A DNA stretch of 64,000 nt, from the NCBI RefSeq assembly GCF_000380145.1, contig NZ_KB904630.1, positions 62,001 to 126,000 of the forward strand, written 5' to 3'. Below are positions 38,026 through 46,113 of this stretch, piece by piece. The stretch is from Streptococcus thoraltensis DSM 12221 (GTDB taxonomy: Bacteria; Bacillota; Bacilli; Lactobacillales; Streptococcaceae). Both the position numbers and the translations under genes were made by a program. Under the pieces are notes generated by a model, which was given only the letters and a program-made list of their open reading frames with translations, did no database searches and was not told the DNA's origin. Position 1 is the first letter of the stretch; each line of letters begins with the position of its first letter.

Positions 38026-38057
38026 TAACCTAATCGAAAGATTGGGTTAATTTTTTT
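38026..38057. terminator. Terminator upstream of cas3
   Basis: TAACCTAATC, a GAAA tetraloop, GATTGGGTTA, then ATTTTTTT. It insulates cas3 from upstream transcription on the + strand. Confidence 0.75.
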
Positions 38058-38063
38058 GACAAC

Positions 38064-38092
38064 TAGTAAAGAAAACGCTTTTATTATATAAT
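38064..38092 (+). promoter_or_regulatory. Possible cas3 promoter
   Basis: TATAAT at 38087-38092 is clear. The -35 is doubtful: TAGTAA (38064-38069) has 17-nt spacing, while the consensus-like TTGACA at 38056 is 25 nt away. Confidence 0.4.
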
Positions 38093-38125
38093 GTTTTTAA
38101 CATTAAAAAAATGAGGATAATGAAT

Positions 38126-40519
38126 ATGTGGGCACATTACAACCAAGAAACAAATCAAAAACAGTCATTGGAGGAGCACTCTTTCAATGTCGCCGTTGAT
38201 GCCAGACAAGGTGCTTCATCAATTGATCAAGGAGATGTTCTCTTTCTTTTAGGCCTGTATCATGACTTAGGTAAGACGGATCCCTTATTTCAAAATAAGC
38301 TCTATCAGAAACCCAGTTTACAGGTGGATCATTCTTACGCAGGCGCTAAGTATCTCTACGGCACGATGAGTCAAATTTTCCCGAAAGCAGCTTTTTCCAA
38401 TAAAAAACTCCGCCTTTTTAAAGACATCGTAACATATGTTATTGCGGCTCATCATGGTATGTATGATATTCCTTTTGATGGTGACCAAGATGCGCAAAGA
38501 TTTGGCTATAACAAAACTTTTCATAGAATAATGCAGTCAAGAGAAAACTATGCTTTTAATCCAGATGTCCTTCAGTATGCACAGCAGTTAGAAAGCTCCT
38601 TACCTGATTGTGGGTATGATAATTTACAAGACTTACTGGAGCAAGCTTGGCGTAATTTTCAATTATTATGGGAAAAATTATCTCCTAGTGATGAGAGTGA
38701 AGAAGCTTTTTATGCAGGCTGCATAGTTAGACTGTATCTCTCCTTGCTCAAAAATGCGGATATTTTAGACACGATTAATGCGTATGACTTTATCCTTGAA
38801 CTACCTAGTCTGACCGCAAAACAGATGCTAATTCAGGGTTATCGGCGTTCAGTTGAAGAGCTGTACGCTAGTTTTGGACAAGCTAAAACACCTATTAATC
38901 GCATTCGCACCACTATTGCGAATCGTGTAAAAGAGCGTGGTGCATCTGATTTGACGGGCGTTTATCGCCTCAATCTGCCAACTGGTGCAGGTAAAACTAA
39001 CCTTAGTTTGCAATATGCGACGCAACAGATGACGGAGAAAGGAAAAAAACGTTTCTTTTACATCACACCATTTTTATCTGTTTTAGAGCAAAATGCTAGT
39101 GCAATGAAAAAGGTTCTAGGTGAGGAGGGGGTACTTGAACACCATTCTAACGTCGTGAAAGAAAGCACTAAAGAAGAACTGAGTGATGAAAAAGCAGTGC
39201 TTTTGTCTGATTACCTTTTAGATAGCTGGGATAGTCCGGTTGTCTTGACATCCATGGTGCAGTTTTTCCAGACACTTGTTAAGACTAAATCCAGCAATAT
39301 TCGTCGCTTCGCTAGCTTGATTGACAGTGTCGTTATTTTAGATGAAGTCCAATCTTTACCAATTGAAGTGACGACGATCTTTAACCTAACCCTTAATTTT
39401 CTCAGTCAAGTTATGAATACAACGATTGTTTTGTGCACAGCGACGCAGCCCACGTACGGGTCTGATGTGATTAAGCACCGTTTATTTTATGCAGAAGAAG
39501 CGGATATTGTCACGGTATCTCCTGAAGAGTTGGAGGTGTTTACGCGGACAGAACTTCGGAAGTTTGATGAAACTAATGGCAAAACCAGTCTCGGTGAAAT
39601 TGCTGATTTTGTGCTGAGTGAGGAGAAGTCAACCTTGATTATTCTGAACACCAAAAAATCGGTAGATAAGCTGTACAAACTTTTGGAAAATCAGACGGAA
39701 CGCCCGCTCTATCAACTTTCCACCAATATGTGTCCTCAACATCGCCTGGACGTGATTAAGGAAATTAAAAAACAACTCAAAGAGGAGATACCTTTGATTT
39801 GTGTCAGCACTCAGCTGATTGAGGCGGGAGTTGACGTCGATTTTGAGCAAGTCGTGCGGTCTTATGCAGGGATTGATTCCATTGTTCAAGCCAGTGGTCG
39901 CTGTAACCGTGAGGGTAAGCGTGATAAGGGCCATGTCACTTTGGTAAATCTTACAGATAACGAAGAAAATTTGTCACGTCTGAAGGAAATCAGACATAAA
40001 AAAGATGCGACTGAAAATATTATTGAACAGTATCGTTCACCGATCGATGTCGCAGCGCTTAATGACTGCTTTTTTGAAAAATACTATGCCGATCATAAGG
40101 ATGATATGGATTATCCTATCGGAGATAACGAAACTGGTTATGATTATCTTAGTTGTAATACGTTTGCTGGTGGTAAAACAAAAGCAGATTTGTGCCAATC
40201 GTTCAAGAGAGCTGGTCGTAAAATTGATTTGATTAAAGATGACAGTGTTAGTGTTTTGGTAAGTTATGGTAAAGCTGAGGAGGCAATAGCGGTTTTAGAA
40301 GACTTACTAAATAGCACAGACTATCCAACCAGTGAGCAGTGGTTACATATCAAACAACTTCTCAACGAATTGCAACTCTATACCGTTAACCTTAGGAATG
40401 ACGATGAGTTGTTGGCTGCAACAAAGTCTTATTTGGACGGGCGAGTATTGATTTTGCAGGAGCAGTACTATGATAAGGTAATTGGGGTAAAAAAAGAAGC
40501 AGCTAGCTTTATCTTGTAA
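38126..40519 (+). CDS. cas3: Type I-C Cas3 helicase-nuclease
   Basis: 797 residues from the ATG at 38126, 8 nt after GAGGA (in-frame ATGs at 38111 and 38120 overlap or crowd that site). The HD nuclease comes first: HSFNVA, YHDLGKTDP, IAAHHGMYD. The SF2 helicase follows: Walker A LPTGAGKTNL, DExx box VILDEVQSLP, CTATQP, QLIEAGVDVDF and QASGRCNREGK. Cas3 unwinds and degrades DNA marked by Cascade. The last codons and stop lie within the terminator of the opposite-strand small RNA at 40498-40597. The other cas genes are separated from it by 1.44 kb. Confidence 0.95.
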   Translation: MWAHYNQETNQKQSLEEHSFNVAVDARQGASSIDQGDVLFLLGLYHDLGKTDPLFQNKLYQKPSLQVDHSYAGAKYLYGTMSQIFPKAAFSNKKLRLFKDIVTYVIAAHHGMYDIPFDGDQDAQRFGYNKTFHRIMQSRENYAFNPDVLQYAQQLESSLPDCGYDNLQDLLEQAWRNFQLLWEKLSPSDESEEAFYAGCIVRLYLSLLKNADILDTINAYDFILELPSLTAKQMLIQGYRRSVEELYASFGQAKTPINRIRTTIANRVKERGASDLTGVYRLNLPTGAGKTNLSLQYATQQMTEKGKKRFFYITPFLSVLEQNASAMKKVLGEEGVLEHHSNVVKESTKEELSDEKAVLLSDYLLDSWDSPVVLTSMVQFFQTLVKTKSSNIRRFASLIDSVVILDEVQSLPIEVTTIFNLTLNFLSQVMNTTIVLCTATQPTYGSDVIKHRLFYAEEADIVTVSPEELEVFTRTELRKFDETNGKTSLGEIADFVLSEEKSTLIILNTKKSVDKLYKLLENQTERPLYQLSTNMCPQHRLDVIKEIKKQLKEEIPLICVSTQLIEAGVDVDFEQVVRSYAGIDSIVQASGRCNREGKRDKGHVTLVNLTDNEENLSRLKEIRHKKDATENIIEQYRSPIDVAALNDCFFEKYYADHKDDMDYPIGDNETGYDYLSCNTFAGGKTKADLCQSFKRAGRKIDLIKDDSVSVLVSYGKAEEAIAVLEDLLNSTDYPTSEQWLHIKQLLNELQLYTVNLRNDDELLAATKSYLDGRVLILQEQYYDKVIGVKKEAASFIL

Positions 40520-40539
40520 GAGAAGAAAAGCTAGCTGCT
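40490..40539 (-). terminator. Terminator of the opposite-strand crRNA-like gene
   Basis: On the reverse strand AGCAGCTAGCTTT pairs with AAAGCTAGCTGCT and is followed by TCTTTTTTTACC. The stem is 13 bp and perfect. On the + strand no T-run follows, so the polarity is clearly minus. The loop covers the cas3 stop codon. Confidence 0.85.
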
Positions 40540-40597
40540 GGAACTCAAAAACATGTAATTCAATTATATTTCAATCCACATAACCAAAAGTTATGAC
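40498..40597 (-). ncRNA. crRNA-like RNA with divergent I-C repeat (CreR/CreA-like)
   Basis: On the reverse strand the RNA starts at or next to 40597 with a repeat of 30 nt: GTC, stem ATAAC, loop CAAAA or its complement, stem GTTAT, tail GTGGATTGAAAT (40597-40568). The 12-nt tail and the 5' GTC are identical to the array repeat, but every stem base pair differs while pairing is kept. The tail contains the 5' handle left by Cas5c cleavage. A 28-nt pseudo-spacer follows (40567-40540, starting ATAATTGAATTACATG), then an intrinsic terminator. No second repeat is present. It is best explained as a solitary guide that programs Cascade for regulation. A degraded mini-array is the alternative. Confidence 0.8.
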
Positions 40598-40603
40598 AAA
40601 ATT

Positions 40604-40631
40604 AGTATATCATAATGAATAATATATACAA
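40604..40631 (-). promoter_or_regulatory. Promoter of the crRNA-like RNA
   Basis: On the reverse strand: TTGTAT (40631-40626), 16 nt, TGA-TATACT with the -10 at 40609-40604. Six bases (AATTTT) separate it from the first G of the repeat, so transcription would begin at the repeat itself. Confidence 0.75.
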
Positions 40632-40648
40632 CGCAATTCTATTATGAA
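40612..40648 (-). promoter_or_regulatory. Candidate Cascade binding site for the crRNA-like RNA
   Basis: On the reverse strand a TTC (40648-40646, the usual I-C PAM) is followed by ATAATAGAATTGC. The pseudo-spacer begins ATAATTGAATTAC: 10 of the first 11 bases match, the one mismatch is at position 6, and later matches are scattered. Partial, seed-only pairing would allow binding without cleavage. The site covers the RNA's own -35 and touches the -35 of the forward promoter at 40649. Confidence 0.65.
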
Positions 40649-40677
40649 TAGACATAATTGACACAATATGATAAAAT
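40649..40677 (+). promoter_or_regulatory. Divergent forward promoter
   Basis: TAGACA (40649-40654), 17 nt, TGA-TAAAAT (extended -10; hexamer 40672-40677). It points toward cas5c, although an IS982-like remnant now lies in between. Confidence 0.55.
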
Positions 40678-40704
40678 AATATTGTATTATTCTATCAAAA
40701 GGGA

Positions 40705-41290
40705 AAAGGCTTTTTTAGTCTCTCTCAAATCATAGAGGAAAAAGAGGTTATCAATAACTTTTATGAAAACAAAGAACTAGTTAAGACAATTGATTTGAAA
40801 ATAAATGAATGGCAAGGTGTCCGATACTATCGCCATCATGGACAGTTTCCCTCTGCTACTTTGCCAAACCGTTCGCAATCATCGTGGTCGTGCAAGGATT
40901 TTAAAAAGGGGACTGATATTGGTTACAATGCGTCTAAACGCTTGTGGTTCTATGGCTTCAAGGTGCATGTGCTCGTCACCTTATCAGGTTATATCCTGAG
41001 TGATATAGTCACACCAGCCTCTGTTCATAATATTAACGTGGTTCGTGACCTATTAGAGGGTGTAAACAATCTGTTATTCTAGCTGATTTAGGTTATCTCA
41101 GTTATGATTTTAGAGAACCATTGAAGCACACTTCTCTAAACTTTGCAGGCTATTTGATGCAGCACAAACTTTGGCGAGGGAATGACTGGACTACAGTTGC
41201 GGATTGAAAAAATTGTCTTTGCCGACAATTTAAATTATTTTGAGATTAACTCGTACCATGAGTATGAAATATATCACATACCAAGAGGAT
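40705..41290 (+). pseudogene. IS982-family transposase remnant
   Basis: Pieces of a DDE transposase appear in alternating frames: AIMDSFPLLLCQTVRNHRGR, then DIGYNASKRLWFYGFKVHVLVTLSGYILSDIVTPASVHNINVV, then SVILADLGYLSYDFREPLK. Two frame changes and several stops make it inactive, and no complete ends are visible. The family call rests on the IDS[F/L]PLPLC and WFYGFKVH motifs. It lies between the forward promoter at 40649 and cas5c, so the original distance between them was shorter. Confidence 0.75.
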
Positions 41291-41955
41291 ACGCTTGAAG
41301 ATTGGATCCATGAGAGACATAGTTAAAGGTTACTTGCTGAAATGTGGTTTGATGATAGAGAAGTGCATAAATAACGTTAGTGGAACTATTATTTTTATTA
41401 TTCTTTATTGAATATTCTTTTGCCTCTATGATGCTTATAGTTGTCATAGTAAAAGTATTGATTAAGTGAATAGAATAGGATAGGAGGAGTATATGATTAA
41501 AATTTAATATTTGATATTAGCAATCTAACAAGTACACCTTGTTATACTGTGTCTAAGACAAGGTTTGTTAATAAAGATGTAGACAAGGGTATTCTTGTTG
41601 TTGTTACTTAAAGTTTGAGAAAAAACAATACGACATAATCTATTTTGAATAACAAATGGAAACACCGGTGATTGTTTTAAAACTAGCAAATCTATGCCGT
41701 ATTATTGTATTAAACCAAAAGGAGGGAAGAACATATCAACGAGTATATTTTTCAGCTGTTGAGCAAGTTGATTGATAAAATGCCAGAAATTATTCTATCA
41801 ATGGCTACATTTTTGAACGTTTATCGCTCTAAAACAGCAAAGAAACAAAAAGAACAGAAGGGAAGAGTTTAGAACGATTCTCTTCATAAATTCTTTTTAT
41901 CGTTGAAATGATTTGCTTTTCTAAATTTCTCTATAAAAATAAGGAGGTATCTAAT
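41291..41955. other. Non-coding interval before cas5c
   Basis: Mostly A/T-rich with no annotated gene. A GGAGG at 41483-41487 precedes a four-codon ORF (ATG ATT AAA ATT TAA). A GGAGGG at about 41721 precedes a stop-free run encoding YIFQLLSKLIDKMPEIILSM and LNVYRSKTAKKQKEQK, but there is no ATG/GTG/TTG in register, so it may be a broken small gene. The true cas5c RBS is at 41943-41947. Confidence 0.4.
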
Positions 41956-42693
41956 TTGTATCGTTCACGAAATTTTTACATGCGAGTGCGAGGAGATTTG
42001 GCCTTGTTTACCAATCCCGCGACCAAAGGTGGCGGAGAGCGTAGTTCGTATTTAATTCCTACTCGTCAGGCGCTACAGGGTGTGGTTGATGCAGTTTATT
42101 ACAAACCTACAATTGTCAATGTGGTGACAGAGGTTAAAGTAATCAATCAGATTCAGACTGAATTGCATGGCGTTCGTGCTCTGCTTGCTGACTATGGGGC
42201 GGATTTGAGTTATGTGTCTTATCTCAGTGATGTGGAGTATTTGGTTAAATTTCACTTTACGTGGAATAGTAATCGTCCCGATCTTGAGCAGGATCGCTCA
42301 CCTAATAAGCACGAAGCTATCATGACACGGTCTTTGAAAAAAGGCGGACGCAGAGACATTTTTTTAGGGACACGAGAATGCTACGGACTGGTTGATGAGA
42401 TTAGTCAAGAAGAGTATGACGCTACGATTTCTTATTATGATGGTCAGAGTATTGACTTCGGTATTATGTTCCATTCTTTTGCCTATCCAACAGATAAGCA
42501 AACACCCCTACGGTCCTACTTTACTCAGACAGTTATGGAAAATGGCACCGTTTGTTTTAAGAATCAAGAAGACTGTGAAATCATGAATACCCTATCTAGT
42601 TATGCCTTTAAGACACCGGGACAAGTCAAGCCAGTTGATGAAGAATATGACATTTACCAATCCGATGAATTTAAGGAAAAAGGAGGTCACTGA
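41956..42693 (+). CDS. cas5c: Cas5c (Cas5d) crRNA endonuclease and Cascade subunit
   Basis: 245 residues. A TTG at 41956 is chosen as start because GGAGG ends 8 nt before it and the product then begins [M]YRSRNFYMRVRGDLALFTNPA, as Cas5c proteins do; the ATG at 41908 lacks an RBS. RAMP fold with SYLIPTRQALQGVVDAVYYKP and RSLKKGGRRDIFLGTREC. In type I-C, which has no Cas6, Cas5c cuts the repeat RNA and stays on the 5' handle. Its recognition of the hairpin base and tail is the reason the 40568-40597 repeat could be processed. The stop overlaps the cas8c start by one base. Confidence 0.93.
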   Translation: MYRSRNFYMRVRGDLALFTNPATKGGGERSSYLIPTRQALQGVVDAVYYKPTIVNVVTEVKVINQIQTELHGVRALLADYGADLSYVSYLSDVEYLVKFHFTWNSNRPDLEQDRSPNKHEAIMTRSLKKGGRRDIFLGTRECYGLVDEISQEEYDATISYYDGQSIDFGIMFHSFAYPTDKQTPLRSYFTQTVMENGTVCFKNQEDCEIMNTLSSYAFKTPGQVKPVDEEYDIYQSDEFKEKGGH

Positions 42694-44588
42694 TGGATTT
42701 CTTTACCTCACTACTCAAAGCTTATGAAAATGCGGAAGCAGAGGGCTGGGTTGATGATGCTAGTAAGGGTACAATATTGCTGCCGATTTATCATACCAGT
42801 CTTAAATCGAATGGAAAAAATATCATCTCAGTTGTTCTTAATAACAAGGGACAGTTTATCAAAGCAGATTATATGGAGAGAGAAAAAACGGTTGTTTTCC
42901 CTGTTACCTCCAATTCTGTGGCACGTTCTGGTAAGAATCCCGCTCCGCATCCCCTGGTTGACAAGTTTGGCTATTATGTGTCTGAAATGAATCAAGACCA
43001 GTATAATGTTTATCATGACCAATTGGAAAGCTGGCGCTCAGCTTGCCGCGATGAGCAAGTAAAAAATTATTTGACGCTTATCCAAACTTTTATCTTACAA
43101 CCTGAATTTGTATCTCAGATTTGCCAGTCTTTGTATGGTAAATCTTATACGAGAGAGGGATTGAAAGTGACCTATACTGGGATAGAAAGCAAGGAGAAGA
43201 CAACTGATTTGTCGACGTGTTTCTTGGAATTTAGTATTGATAATTTCATTGGCAATCGAACAGTATCTGTCACTAACTATCAAGAATTACACCAAGATTT
43301 TATCTCTTACGTCGAAAGCAATCAAGAAGACAAAATTATCTGCAATATCAGTGGAAGAAAAGAAGCTCTTGCAACAAAGCATCGCGGCTTGATTGGAAAT
43401 GCTAAATTGATTTCGGTCAGTAACAACAACGAAACCTACAAAGGTCGCTTTAGAGAGCGCGATGATGTCTTTACCGTTGGCAATCAGACTTCCGAGAAGA
43501 TTCACCTTATGGCAAAATATTTGCTAGAAAATAGCCAGACCCATGTCTGGTTAGGGGGGGCACAGCAGATGATCAATTGGTTTAGTGACGATATAGCTAA
43601 TGATAGTCAGATTGATGTGACTAGGTCTACAGAACGCGATGTTTTTAGCTGGAACAATATGTTACCGGATGTTTATGAGGTGGAAGCGTCAGCTTTTTCT
43701 GTTACGCAAACTAACCGTGATATTAATCAGTCCTTTATTCATGGTCAGAAGAAGTTTAGTGACGCTTCAACCTACTATGTAGCCATTTTAAATAAAACCA
43801 ATGATGGTCGAATTGCCCTTAAATATTTCCGGCACCTCCAGGTTTCAGAACTTTTGCAACATTTGGAAAATTGGCAGAGCAATTACAGTTGGATAAGTAG
43901 AAAACAGGATGATAGCTTGGTTTTAAAAACACCGAGTTTAAATGATATGATTTTGGCGGCTTATGGAACTGACAGAGACCGTTATCTAGAATTGGACAAT
44001 GATAGTTTCCGAAGTGACCAGTATCAACAACTTGTTACAGCCTTGTTAGATGGCCATTTGGTTCCTAGTCATCTAGTTAAGAAATTAGAAAGTAACCTGA
44101 AGTATCGCCAGAGGTACCCTAAAAACTGGTATCAGATTCAGCAGGTGGCACTGGCTGTCCTGCACAAACAAAACGGAGAGGAGTTTACCCCTATGTTGGA
44201 CCACGAAAATAGTGAACGTTCCTATTTATTTGGACGCTTACTTGCTATTTATGAGCTGATTGAAACGCAACGCTATGTTGTTGATAGACGTAGTCAGGAC
44301 CGCATCACAAATGCGGAGCGTTATTGGACTGCCTACACAGGGCAACCTGCAAAAATGATGATGCTCTTGGAAAATAAAATGAAGCCTTACGAGGAATTCC
44401 TAAAGTTAAATCATCCAGATATTTGGCATAAATTGGAAAAAGAGCGTGCAGAAATCCTTCAATTACTAGCGCCAGCTTCTTCAACGAAAGAATTTATAGA
44501 TGCCTTGAACTATAGGTTTATCTTTGGCTATTACGCTGAAAAGGAATTTTACTATACATCAAAAACAAATATAGAAAGCGAGGAATAG
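42693..44588 (+). CDS. cas8c: Cas8c large subunit of type I-C Cascade
   Basis: 631 residues, in the expected size range and position (Csd1 family). FFTSLLKAYENAEAEGWVDD at the start, LVDKFGYYVSEMNQDQYNVY and DDRRSQDR-like C-terminal helices (VVDRRSQDRITNAERYWTAY) fit the family, and an internal start may yield the small subunit Cas11c as in other I-C systems. It recognises the PAM and helps load Cas3. An in-frame G7 tract at 43554-43560 (encoding LGGA) is a slippage risk. Confidence 0.92.
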   Translation: MDFFTSLLKAYENAEAEGWVDDASKGTILLPIYHTSLKSNGKNIISVVLNNKGQFIKADYMEREKTVVFPVTSNSVARSGKNPAPHPLVDKFGYYVSEMNQDQYNVYHDQLESWRSACRDEQVKNYLTLIQTFILQPEFVSQICQSLYGKSYTREGLKVTYTGIESKEKTTDLSTCFLEFSIDNFIGNRTVSVTNYQELHQDFISYVESNQEDKIICNISGRKEALATKHRGLIGNAKLISVSNNNETYKGRFRERDDVFTVGNQTSEKIHLMAKYLLENSQTHVWLGGAQQMINWFSDDIANDSQIDVTRSTERDVFSWNNMLPDVYEVEASAFSVTQTNRDINQSFIHGQKKFSDASTYYVAILNKTNDGRIALKYFRHLQVSELLQHLENWQSNYSWISRKQDDSLVLKTPSLNDMILAAYGTDRDRYLELDNDSFRSDQYQQLVTALLDGHLVPSHLVKKLESNLKYRQRYPKNWYQIQQVALAVLHKQNGEEFTPMLDHENSERSYLFGRLLAIYELIETQRYVVDRRSQDRITNAERYWTAYTGQPAKMMMLLENKMKPYEEFLKLNHPDIWHKLEKERAEILQLLAPASSTKEFIDALNYRFIFGYYAEKEFYYTSKTNIESEE

Positions 44589-44591
44589 CAG

Positions 44592-45440
44592 ATGTTAGAA
44601 AATAAAATTGATTTTATGGTAACCTTCGAGGTACGTGAGGCGAATGCCAATGGTGATCCCTTATCGGGAAATATGCCACGAACAGATGCTAAAAGTTACG
44701 GTTTGATGAGTGATGTCGCTATTAAACGTAAAATCCGTAATCGTATGCAAGATATGGGGCATCCTATTTTTGTTCAAGCTAATGACCGCATTGAGGACGA
44801 GTTCAAGTCCCTTGAAAAGCGTTTTTCTAAGCATTTTACAACTAAAACACCAAATGATGAGATTGAAAAGCAAGCTAATCAAATGTGGCTTGACGTACGC
44901 AGTTTTGGGCAAGTTTTTACTTATCTGAAAAAATCCATTGGGGTACGTGGCCCAGTTTCTATTAGCATGGCTAAATCTTTGGAGCCTATCGTGATTTCCA
45001 GTCTACAAATTACGCGTAGCACCAATGGTATGGAAGCTAAAAATAATAGTGGTCGCTCGTCTGATACCATGGGAACCAAGTCTTTTGTTGACTACGGTGT
45101 TTACGTAGTTAAAGGTTCTATCAATGCTTATTTTGCCGAAAAGACAGGCTTTAGCCAAGAAGACGCAGAAGTACTTAAGGAGGCTCTGATTAGTCTATTT
45201 GAAAATGATGCTTCATCAGCTCGTCCTGAAGGATCTATGCGTGTGCGTGAGGTCTTCTGGTTTACTCATGCCAGCAAGTTAGGTAATGTTTCAAGCGGAC
45301 GTGTCTTTGACTTATTAGAATTTAATAAAAAAAATCCAGACAAGAACAGCTATGAAGATTATGACATTGTGCTTAATCAAGAAAAATTAGCAGAGTATGT
45401 AGCGAAAGGTTTGAAAGTTGATATCTTAGAAGGACTGTAA
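44592..45440 (+). CDS. cas7: Cas7 backbone subunit, type I-C (Csd2)
   Basis: 282 residues starting KIDFMVTFEVREANANGDPLSGN, the usual Csd2 opening, with MPRTDAKSYGLMSDVAIKRKIRN and GVRGPVSISMAKSLEPI, typical of the crRNA-coating subunit. Several copies line the guide RNA. It lies 3 nt after cas8c and 1 nt before cas4. Confidence 0.94.
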   Translation: MLENKIDFMVTFEVREANANGDPLSGNMPRTDAKSYGLMSDVAIKRKIRNRMQDMGHPIFVQANDRIEDEFKSLEKRFSKHFTTKTPNDEIEKQANQMWLDVRSFGQVFTYLKKSIGVRGPVSISMAKSLEPIVISSLQITRSTNGMEAKNNSGRSSDTMGTKSFVDYGVYVVKGSINAYFAEKTGFSQEDAEVLKEALISLFENDASSARPEGSMRVREVFWFTHASKLGNVSSGRVFDLLEFNKKNPDKNSYEDYDIVLNQEKLAEYVAKGLKVDILEGL

Positions 45441-45441
45441 T

Positions 45442-46113
45442 ATGGTCTATGCCGAAGAAGATTATTTGATGTTATCAGGCATTCAGCATTTTCAGTTTTG
45501 TAAGCGTCAGTGGGGGCTAATTCACATTGATCAGCAGTGGGAAGATAATGAGGCCACGGCACATGGACAAGTTTTACACAAAAAAGCTGATAACCCCTAC
45601 GTCAAAGAAAAACGCAAAAATGTGATTATTTCACGAGCTATTCATGTTTCGTCTCCCAATTTAGGACTTTATGGTATTTTAGATGTGGTAGAATTTCATA
45701 AGGATGCAGCAGGTGTAACGCTAAAGGGGAGACGTGGAAAATGGCGTCCCGCTATTGTAGAATACAAGCGTGGTCAGCCTAAAAAGGATACACGGGATAT
45801 TGTGCAACTAGTGGCACAGACAATTTGCCTTGAAGAGACCTTGAGTTGCACGATTGATGTGGGTTATCTCTATTATCATAAGGTTAATCAGAAAAAGAAA
45901 ATCGAGATAACGCCAACCTTGAGGCAGGAGGTCTTTAAGTTAGCACAGGAAATGCATGCTTATTATGAAGGTAAACAAGTGACCAAGGCAGAATATTTCA
46001 AAAATTGTCAACTGTGCTCCCTAGCAAATATCTGTTTGCCGCGATTAAGTAAGAAATCTCGAAATATTGATAATTACATCGCACTGGCTTTGAAAGATGA
46101 GGGCAGTTTATGA
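45442..46113 (+). CDS. cas4: Cas4 PAM-processing nuclease
   Basis: 223 residues with the Cas4 pattern: QHFQFCKRQWGLIHI (first Cys), GLYGILDVVEFHK (Asp), AIVEYKRGQPK (E-x-K), and a C-terminal cysteine cluster NCQLCSLANICLPRL for an Fe-S centre. It trims prespacers and selects PAM orientation with Cas1-Cas2. Its last four bases overlap cas1. Confidence 0.94.
   Translation: MVYAEEDYLMLSGIQHFQFCKRQWGLIHIDQQWEDNEATAHGQVLHKKADNPYVKEKRKNVIISRAIHVSSPNLGLYGILDVVEFHKDAAGVTLKGRRGKWRPAIVEYKRGQPKKDTRDIVQLVAQTICLEETLSCTIDVGYLYYHKVNQKKKIEITPTLRQEVFKLAQEMHAYYEGKQVTKAEYFKNCQLCSLANICLPRLSKKSRNIDNYIALALKDEGSL

Noticed and set aside
40653..40670. Second partial match to the pseudo-spacer (ATAATTGA on the + strand)
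   Set aside because: Eight bases match but the preceding bases are GAC, not TTC, and the match stops there.
43554..43560. G7 tract in cas8c as a frameshift
   Set aside because: The frame stays open and encodes LGGA as expected; noted only as a slippage risk.
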